Shown: positions 11,404 through 18,575 of the stretch, piece after piece
Position numbering within the stretch: the stretch's first letter is position 1
How the letters are laid out: the number at the start of each line of letters is the position of its first letter
Origin: Isohypsibius dastychi
Lineage: Eukaryota > Tardigrada > Eutardigrada > Parachela > Isohypsibiidae
Length of the DNA stretch: 18,575 nucleotides
Direction of reading: 5' to 3'
Assembly: GCA_034696485.1 (NCBI GenBank)
Contig: JAQIWT010000531.1
Location: forward strand, 1-18,575
The notes under the pieces: generated by a model
Database searches by the model: none
What the model was told of the DNA's origin: nothing
What the model saw: only the letters and a program-made list of their open reading frames with translations
Made by a program: the position numbers and the translations under genes

Positions 11404-11702
11404 TAATGCGACCTTCTTAGTCCAAATTCACATCAACAGATCGTTGGGAATTGGAATGAAGTACATGCTTTCAGCTTGTTTACTCAGGGCGCTATCGGAA
11501 TTGGCAGGTGCTGAAATTGTATCCGTGAAAATGAGTTGGGTACACTTTGAGTCCTGTGCAGCCAGGGAAGTGCGGCTGAGTTCAAAAGCAAAAAAAATCG
11601 ATGTAATCGTTCGAGGTCCTATGTGCATCATTCTCGCACCCGATGGGCTAGGTATATGAATAGCTTATTGAAAGGTGAGAGACGGTTAAGTTGATCTCAT
11701 TG
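11404..11702 (-). promoter_or_regulatory. Conserved 5' flank of copy C (5' UTR/promoter)
   Basis: Counterpart of 5851-6145. It contains a 67-codon open frame (11631-11428) that is frameshifted in the copy B counterpart and is therefore probably not a gene. The copy C start lies in GCATTAATGG, a weaker initiation context than copy B. Likely promoter and 5' leader. Confidence 0.5.
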
Positions 11703-12361
11703 CGTGTCGGACGATCAAGAGCTCCCAGCAATTACCTGGGATGGTTTTTCCATTAATGCTCTCAAACTGCACTCAGAATTGATGGCATGCTGTAAAATCG
11801 TTACATGTTCCCGACAGCCTTCTGGCAGTATCGAGAAACATCAGAGTACATGCGTATTGAATCGTAGTACATGATATTGAAAACGACTTCAAAATGATTA
11901 CCCAAAGCTCATCGTTGGAACGAAAGTATACTGCAATTGCGTCGACTTTGTATATGCTTTTGTGTTTCTTTCATTCGATTTCGTGCTTTGATATCCATGT
12001 TCATTTTGTGTTCCGTGTTTAAGGATTTCAGATTGTTTCTTATATCCTAGCACTCTGATATTTTTTCAAGGCTGTACCTTTGGAGCCGTAAACTGACGTA
12101 TCCTGCCGAACTTGCATCGTGGGCCGTGTTTAGCTTAGAAAACACCTCATGTTTTTTCACTCACTCCCGGTCTCGGAAATATTCTTATCCTAAAGACGAT
12201 TTTTTTGCCTGTTCGAATAAGGGACTTGTGCAACAACCTTACGAATCAGCAATAACAGAAAAGCTTCAGCTTGTTCACCTCCCAGACTATCGAATATAAC
12301 TGCATAAAACTGCATTTCTGACCTCCCTACAACATGCTATACTGTAGGGTCTGACATTTTC
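11703..12361. other. Spacer downstream of the truncated receptor gene
   Basis: I searched the minus strand here for the kinase-homology and cyclase exons that normally follow the juxtamembrane exon of a receptor guanylate cyclase and found none: no HGxL, DFG/DYG, GDVYSF or FSDI-type motif. No other gene is recognised. The sequence should contain the 3' UTR of the receptor gene. Confidence 0.6.
12325..12349. repeat. Small inverted repeat just after the receptor stop codon
   Basis: CCCTACA (12325-12331) and TGTAGGG (12343-12349) form a perfect 7-bp stem with an 11-nt loop, extendable with a bulge through flanking GACC/GGTC. It starts 13 nt beyond the TAA at 12362 on the minus strand, so it would be a hairpin in the 3' UTR. 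Confidence 0.6.
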
Positions 12362-14602
12362 TTAGTTCTGAGCGTTGTTATGACGTTTATCAATGCGCCC
12401 CCAGTCCAACATCCAGTATCGCTCCTCGTCTTGTGCGATTTTCCTTAACCTTAAAAAAGACAAGCAAATAATCTCATCAGATGTTGCCTTAACCGAGTAA
12501 ACATACTGCGGCAAAATACACCATACCTTAGGCACCATCCAGCGCCCACAGCTCCAATCACACTGAGTACCAGCAACACAGAAAGCCCGATTCGGAGAGA
12601 CAATGACGTTCCAAAACCTGGTAACAACACAGTCATGCATGCACATGCAGCAAATGCAAAACAAATGCAATAACAAAACATCAAAACGATCAACTCACCT
12701 CTACAGATCTCTTTGTCACCCAAATAACCACATAATGGCTCATTCGGTGGGTAATATAGTTGTTTCGTAGAGTTTGCATATTTGGACCACGTTCCAATAG
12801 GTTGAAATTTGCGAGAGGGTTCGCTTTCCATCGGGTTAATTCGTATCACGGACTGAAGGGGGATAATCTTTGACCGTTATAAACATCGGCAACGAAACAA
12901 AAACTCACCTCAATCTGACCGGTATCTGGATTCAGAGTTTGCATACATGCACCGGGAACCAAATATCCATCAGCATCAATATAGGTCCGTATTCCTCTGA
13001 CCGCGAACCATCGGTTGTAGAACTCTTCAACAATCACCGCCGCATTATTAACATCCCTCCCGGAAGCCAAGGTTTCGTTCAACACCTAAACTTCATGGAC
13101 AAGAGCGTTTTTCCATTATAACTCGGGGACTTACCTGGGCGATAATTTTGATCTGAAGGTATGCGGAAAGTGCAACAGGGTGAGGCTGAAAATGAAGTTA
13201 TACAGCTAAGCTTTCGGCAGCTATGGTTAGTTTTACTTTTCCCGCAGGATCGTAAGTAACATTGTACATCTTTCGGGCCAGCGCAGAAATGTCTGCCCGA
13301 ACCGGGAGAAACTCCGTGTTGTCGGTCTCGTGACAAGACGCGCACAGGAAGAAGAGTGCTTCGTGAGCTTGTTTTGCAACCTGAAAGAATAGAGCATATC
13401 TATTTCATGGGTTTGTTGATTCAGATTTCCTGGTCGGAATTCATTATTCACCAGGTCGTGTTCGTCGTTTCGACGCCAGGTTTGCATTCCAAATCTCTTT
13501 GGATAATCAAATGCGATAAGTGAGTAGAATCTCTGGAAAAACACTTTTGTAAACACTACGGTTGTTGGAGCTGTAAAGTACATATTCTTTCGTCGTCATC
13601 CCATGCAACGCGGCCGCGATCTGAAACAGGCCTTACAGTGAGTACAACCAGTGATTACTCAGTGAGTCTAAGACGCAAAACGAGCGTCACATTACCATGA
13701 AATTTCTGACATCATCCTGATGTAAAAACAAGACAACAACTGGAACAATCGCCTTAAGATGGTCATGCGGAGAAAGTATAATGCGCCTTACTTCGACAAA
13801 CCGCTGAGATGCGTTTAAGTATTTCACCATAGTCGGCACCTCCTGCCGAGTTGACCGGGAAGCTCATGAGATTCAGTGACCTTTCTCTGTCGTTCATGTC
13901 TCGAAATGCGTCAGCAGCTTGAAGATTGACGGGAGTGCGGGCTTGGTTTTTATCGTAAATCATCGCGACATTCTTCCAAGAATTAACCAAGATCAAACCA
14001 ATCAAATTTCTCATTGTGACGTCAAAGTCCATCGGCGCAAATGACAAGAGCGTTGGAAAGAGCTTGCGATTTTTCCCGGCCGTAAACGATGTAGCTCTGG
14101 AAAGATTAATCTTCTTAGTAAACCTGCTTCATGCCAGTAAGAACACCGGCCTACACGGGAGATGTTATCACGTTCCACTCTGTAATGTGGCAACATTAGT
14201 TTTTGTTGTTCAGGTCTAAATTCAGAAGCGCAGATGTACTGTACCTTTCGCTGCTTGTCCAATCTGAAGAATTTCCTCACATGCTAAAAGGTCATAAAAA
14301 ACACCTGTGCTTTCATCACGAAACAGGGACTCACCTGGACCAAGTATGACGAGAACACTCTTCCTATCCCACTTGTTGTAATAAAAGTCAAAAATGAGGT
14401 CGAGGTTGTCTTCCGGACCGGGACAACCAGTAATTTCAGTCCGGGTCAATGCGTGGTAGCTTGCGGTAAAGTTGTAGTCTGTCATGACTTCTTGCATAGC
14501 TACGTGATAGGCTGGGCTTAAATGTTGAAGACTTGGCAGAACTGCCACATTTGAAACAAATAGGCCGACTATGGTTAGGTTCAGTCGAGCATCCAAGACC
14601 AT
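12362..14602 (-). CDS. Receptor guanylate cyclase-like protein lacking kinase and cyclase domains (492 aa)
   Basis: Exons: 14602-14335, 14283-14245, 14094-13792, 13739-13696, 13620-13582, 13532-13452, 13380-13237, 13185-13135, 13085-12909, 12852-12699, 12617-12527, 12449-12362; 1479 nt, open to TAA. Residues about 8-400 match the ANF-receptor (periplasmic-binding-like) ectodomain: strand LTIVGLF, the hallmark GPAC, LVNSWKNVAMIYD, IVVLFLHQDDVRNFM, YLQIKIIAQVLNETLASG, a YIDADGYLVPG strand, then membrane-proximal NEPLCGYLG. One helix follows (IGLSVLLVLSVIGAVGAGW). The short tail keeps the guanylate-cyclase juxtamembrane signature (LRKIAQDEERYWMLDWGRID) and then ends. The plan and length resemble the natriuretic-peptide clearance receptor: it would bind a ligand without making cGMP. 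Several sequons (NLT, NFT, NVT, NET, NST) fit an extracellular domain. No clear signal peptide precedes the ectodomain, so an upstream exon may be missing from this model. Confidence 0.85.
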
Positions 14603-15174
14603 ATTGACTAGATTGAATGAGCTTCGTAATTACGTGAAAATTTGCACCGGTAGAAGCAGGGCAGGGATGAAGAAGTCCTAGTCGGATCCATTCTTATATG
14701 CTGGAAGAGGCACTACGGATTACTTCCGGGCGCCCCCCGCGGCAGATGCTCGTAGGAGAGATTGCTTAAGGCTGTCGAATGGTCCTAAAACCATGACAGC
14801 TACAGCTACTCGCAACAAGCTATTCGTATTTCGGTCGGCATAATGGCATCATCTGCTTTTCAGCCATTTGGGAGAGATGTGAGATTATAATATTCATGGT
14901 TGTAACTTAAAGATGCAACCTTTCGCAAAAATAACATCTGAAGACGTTGCGGTACGTGGTTGAATGAGCTATTGTGCAGGTTTTCAAAAGAACCCTCACA
15001 CATCGACTTCACTTAACCGTTAGAACCATCTTTGAATTTAGATTGGTAAGGAATGAGAAATACAAAATTTTAGGTCCAATTCACTGTTCTGCACTTTTGT
15101 ATGATGATTTTTTCCAGTTTTCAAGTGGCAAACTGACAGAGGAGGTGAATATATGGTCTGGATACTGAACCTTC

Positions 15175-15236
15175 GGTTATATCCAAAGTATTTACTGGAA
15201 AAGAGAAAGAGATGAAGTGGCTACTTGGATATAACC
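15175..15236. repeat. Inverted repeat with 12-bp perfect arms
   Basis: GGTTATATCCAA (15175-15186) is the exact reverse complement of TTGGATATAACC (15225-15236). With a one-base bulge the arms extend to 15-16 bp (through GTA/TAC). The 38-nt spacer is purine-rich. It lies between the cyclase stop and the receptor start; it could be a hairpin in RNA, a paired protein-binding site, or a small transposon relic. Confidence 0.7.
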
Positions 15237-15286
15237 TCCCGCAAAACCCAAGGTGCTTATCCAGCTTTGCCTCATTAGTAATTGAG

Positions 15287-15292
15287 TTTATT
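15287..15292 (-). terminator. Candidate poly(A) signal AATAAA
   Basis: A canonical AATAAA on the minus strand, about 415 nt beyond the stop of the guanylate cyclase gene at 15708. The position fits the end of its 3' UTR. A hexamer alone is weak evidence. Confidence 0.4.
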
Positions 15293-15707
15293 TTCTAGAA
15301 CGGCTCAGCCTTGTAAGCTCGTGAATTATTTGGTTTCGTGTCTCCATCGCTCTGTCGTAAACAACGCCCGAAGCATTTGATATGGTAGACCACGCATGTT
15401 CTTTGCTTGGAGATTATTCATGCAGAGAACCGCGACCCTCTCAAAAACATCAGTTCCTCCATTCGTACTTGGAATTTAAGATCGTAAGCTGAACCACGTA
15501 ATTTCTGGGGAATTTCACTCGTCGATTATGCAGTGATTGGTTTTCTGGCAAAACATCTGCCATGGTGATGTTGTGAGCGAAAATTTCGAAAGGCCTGACA
15601 GCTTGGGTGGGCGACCTGTTTTTTGGAGGTGGCAATAAGAAAACCAGAACCAGGTTCGTTTACACAAACAGAGCAAATATGCAATAGCGGACTTGCATCA
15701 ACTCTGG

Positions 15708-18198
15708 TCATCGTTCCTCAAGCCAATAGGCGTCCATTCGACCTCTTCCCTGCAACAAAGATGCACTGACCATTGAAATAAAACATTGTGAACATAGCCA
15801 TTACCTTCACATTGACAAGCCCACGATATGTCAACGTGAAACGGCCATCATCGGTTTTCGTCAGGTGTAATTTTGTCGCCGTAGTACACTGAATTTTGCC
15901 TCCTAAAACGAAAAGGTAGGGTGATCAAGCGAGCTCTGTGACTTAATGCCGTACGTTGCCCAGTTGTCTGCATTCGAGAAGCAATGTTGATCGTATCACC
16001 AAAGCTAGAAAAACTCTGCAATTATGTGGAATCTCAACGGAAAGGACAACGGTATGTACAGGCAGTATCTTGGAAGTTTTGCGCCAATTATTCCAGCCAC
16101 ACATGCTCCTAGATAAAAATGATTAGAACCCATCCCAATGACCAGAACTGAACTTTCCTGGTACCTGTATGAATTCCTGCCCGAAGGCTGAAACTGTGAT
16201 CAGGGAAGCTGGTTTGTTGAAGCACCGAGACTGCATGCCTCAGCTCCAGCGCCATCTTGCCAATTTCACTTGCATGTCGATCTCCGTTCCTCTTTGGTAA
16301 TCCACTGGCTACCTAAGCAAGTGTAAACAACAAAGTTATAGTTGGACGACCATAAACAATGGAGTTCACCACAACTTCGTTCATCCATGCAACTTCAAGA
16401 AAGCAAGCAAAGATCTCATTGTGCCAACCTTCGCCCACTTCAAAATTGATAGTTAAAAACGACGTACCAACATGACATCTTGAAGAAATTCTATCTTGTA
16501 TGCATCGCAATGGTCGATGACGTCATCAAACACAGAATAAAGATTGTTAAGGAGGTCAATGTATTTCAATGGAGTCGAGCCATTCCCGCTGACCAAGTCA
16601 AGGAACTCTGGTATGTCGCTGAAAAAGACTGTGACCTCGTCGAAAGATTCGGGAACCAAAGACTCGCCGACCAAAAGACTGATGGCAATCGGTCTGGAAA
16701 TTAAATTATCTTCTGGTACTGGAGCTGATCTGAACTCATTTTCATACTTCGGTAGCATGTTCATCAGCAGCGTGTCTGACCGGTGTTTTTCCTCCATGAA
16801 TTGTTGGGTTTTGCTCAGAACTTTCTTCTCCAGCCCAATAGCATATCTCTCCATTTTGGTTGTCAAATGATCCCCAATGTTTTGATGAGAACTGAACAGA
16901 TATCGGTACAACAAAACTTTGATTTGCGGGAAAGTCGGTCGTTTTATTGGGTTCTCCCGCCAGCACATCTCAAGCACGGACATGACGTCATACGGGGTTG
17001 TAGAAAGTCTGAGTGGAGGACGCAGCGGAACCAAGCTGCCCTCTTGAATCTATAAGAGAAAGTTGAAGTAAGACAAAGTCATCTTCTAAATACAGATGGC
17101 GGCCATATTCATAAATTCATACGTAAAAACATGTGTTGCCAATTAGATTAAGTGTAACTTGTCCGAAATGCTGACTGCCCACCTCTAGAACGACATCCTT
17201 TGCGGTGAACGTGCCATGAGCTGAATCAGCGGCCGAGTTGAGGCAGAACGGCATTGACTTCATCAGGATCTGATGGACAATGATCGCAAAACTGTACACG
17301 TCACCTGGACGACAAAGCAAAACAAGTGTCATCATATCACTGTGCTTCGATAATATTGTCAATTGTTCACCCTTTTGCGAGCCATACTTGGGCATCTCGA
17401 CACGCAGGAACTCAGGAGCACGCCACAAGTATATCTCCCATTCATCATTCGCCAGGTGCGTGTTGGGTACTTCGAAAAACTCTTCCTCCACAAGGCATGG
17501 TATTCCGAAATCACCTATTTTGAGAACAAAACGACTGTCAATCATGCAGCAGGGTGCACTCAGTCTCCCATGAGACTTGATTGACGTTTGATGAAGATGC
17601 ATCATGCCCTGTAATGACGAAACAGTTCATTGAACTGATAAACGCGACTCTCTCTTAACTCACCATAAGCAGGTCTTTAATCAGTGAGACACGAAACACC
17701 GAGTCCAGCTCAAAATCATCATTAGCCAAGAGATCCCTGAGGGAGCCTCTATCGCAGAACTCAGTGACAATCACTTCGCAGTAATCTTTTTCCACTAAAA
17801 TTCCAATAACTTTCTGGAGGTTTTGATGGTCGGTTCGTAGAACCTGTTGATTAGAATATCAGTGGTCCTTGAAGAGCGTGAAAAGTCTAATAAGTCCGTA
17901 CCATAACAATCTGCTGGCTTAATTTGAACGAAATTCGTTGTAAAGGTTTCGGAAGCGGGTTAAGGTGAACTGCAACGTTGCGAAAAAAAGCCGTGGAAGG
18001 ATCGTCGTGATTAAAGCAAGGCACGGACATCATGCTAGAGTGTCTTCCAACTGAGTGTGCCTTTTGAATGAAAATGAAAGCCAGAGTTTTACCTAAAAAT
18101 TGTTTGACAATCAACTCACTTTGTTGTTACTGATGTGGTGTAACTGGTCCCTAGTGATGGTCCATTCCAGTAGCGAGTCGACCCTCATGGTTCGCATC
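15708..18198 (-). CDS. Receptor guanylate cyclase, intracellular half (5' exons not seen)
   Basis: Exons: 18198-18120, 18060-17902, 17843-17664, 17608-17371, 17304-17183, 17049-16468, 16312-16165, 16108-16060, 16004-15955, 15902-15805, 15749-15708 (TGA). After one leading base, 581 codons are open. The first visible exon is the juxtamembrane segment (LLEWTITRDQL). A kinase-homology domain follows: the VAVK lysine is His (NVAVHL), HRD is replaced by HGRL as usual in this family, IGDFG is kept, then GDVYSFAIIVHQ. A dimerisation helix (ERYAIGLEKKVLSKTQQFMEEK) leads to the cyclase domain. The metal Asp in FFSDI, the Asp in EFLQD, the guanine-selecting Glu (KIEF) and Cys (RYCLFGD), and N/R in NIASR are all present, so it should turn GTP into cGMP. 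Flanking residues are unusual (IPEFL for IVGFT; FLQDVM for TIGDAY), and about 16 residues are inserted before the catalytic domain. The C-terminus ends right after the domain (YWLEER). Ectodomain and helix are not in the window. Confidence 0.9.
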
Positions 18199-18259
18199 CT
18201 AAAACAGATTTTGTTATCTTTAGTACTGTTGGAAATCTTGAAAAAGGCAGTACACTGTA

Positions 18260-18575
18260 TTAACTCTCTGTGCCTTACCTGGGGTCGCTCAGACCCCACG
18301 CTTTAAACAAAAATGCGCTGCTCATTTGTTAGCCAACGGATGATTTTGAAATCAAAAATCTCTGTAGAGTTTTTGATTCTCTGCATTGAATTTTCTCGAA
18401 AAATTAATTCGCTAAAAAGATATTAGCTGGGGCTTATTTTGATGCCCTAGTGATGCCGCACGTTCGATCGCAATTATGGGATGTTCTAATCGTGGATTTT
18501 TTTCGCAACAAATTGAAGAAGCATAGCCAGTACTTTTAGCTACAATATGGTGTGTAAATCAACATTACAAATAAT
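18260..18575. mobile_element. Possible piggyBac-like transposon end (runs off the right edge)
   Basis: A TTAA at 18260-18263 is followed by CTCTCTGTGCCTTACC and a perfect palindrome: TGGGGTC (18280-18286), loop GCTCA, GACCCCA (18292-18298). A TTAA target followed by a short lead and a GGGGTC/GACCCC subterminal palindrome is, to my knowledge, a common design of piggyBac-like termini. The sequence beyond is AT-rich with no exon. The element would sit in the intron upstream of the first visible cyclase exon. Only one end is in view, so this is tentative. Confidence 0.35.

Larger units (their letters stand above)
7840..11702. repeat. Tandem segmental duplication, unit 2 (contains CNG copy C)
   Basis: Same-orientation partner of 2245-6145, carrying the complete copy C gene with both flanks. 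Coding exons are nearly collinear: the only length differences are one codon in exon 3 and three codons at the C-terminus. Intron interiors differ much more, so the duplication is not very recent. Edges are approximate. Confidence 0.9.
14603..15707. other. Spacer between the two receptor-cyclase genes
   Basis: No coding exon identified. It must hold the 3' UTR of the cyclase gene (right part) and the promoter of the truncated receptor (left part). A TATA-like CATATAAG lies on the minus strand near 14694-14702. An ATG just after it opens only a 27-codon frame without a hydrophobic core, so I could not find the missing signal-peptide exon. An inverted repeat and a poly(A) signal are listed separately. 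Confidence 0.55.

Noticed and set aside
11428-11631. 67-codon minus-strand open frame upstream of copy C as an upstream gene
   Set aside because: The homologous stretch upstream of copy B carries an indel that breaks the frame; no family resemblance is seen.
12362-18198. The ectodomain gene and the cyclase gene being one gene in scrambled order (rearrangement or misassembly)
   Set aside because: Both contain their own juxtamembrane segment (YWMLDWGRID and LLEWTITRDQL). A single split gene would have it once. They are therefore best read as two paralogues.

Overview
The window looks like genomic DNA from an invertebrate animal with a compact genome. Its genes are split into many small exons by GT-AG introns, mostly about 50-80 nt. 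All recognisable genes lie on the minus strand and all belong to cGMP signalling. A small-genome ecdysozoan such as a tardigrade would fit, but the sequence does not settle the phylum. All gene models below were built by hand from splice sites and homology. For the four genes with a visible stop, the exon lengths add up to an intact reading frame.

Layout, left to right: (1) 1-2140, the 5' part of a cyclic-nucleotide-gated (CNG) channel alpha-type subunit (copy A), cut by the left edge. (2) 2619-5850, a complete second CNG channel (copy B, 666 aa). (3) 6146-7839, no gene seen. (4) 8305-11403, a complete third CNG channel (copy C, 668 aa). (5) 12362-14602, a receptor-guanylate-cyclase-like gene that keeps the extracellular ligand-binding domain, the membrane helix and a short tail, then stops (492 aa). 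It resembles a clearance or decoy receptor in plan. (6) 15708-18198, the intracellular half (pseudokinase, dimerisation helix, cyclase domain) of a second receptor guanylate cyclase, whose 5' part is not visible. (7) 18260-18575, a possible piggyBac-like transposon end lying upstream of the cyclase exons.

Copies B and C lie in a tandem segmental duplication of about 3.9 kb (about 2245-6145 and 7840-11702) that carries its 5' and 3' flanks. Copy A is more diverged, with a different N-terminus, but shares all exon boundaries from exon 4 on. The genes would work together simply: guanylate cyclases make cGMP and CNG channels open on binding it. The close packing of cGMP source and cGMP target on one strand is the main feature of the locus.

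The most notable oddities are: a CNG selectivity filter reading T-I-A-E-V in place of the usual T-I-G-E-T in all three channels; an enlarged, sequon-bearing pore turret; a receptor lacking its enzyme half; a cyclase with altered residues around its catalytic aspartates; and a candidate extra hydrophobic exon inside copy B.
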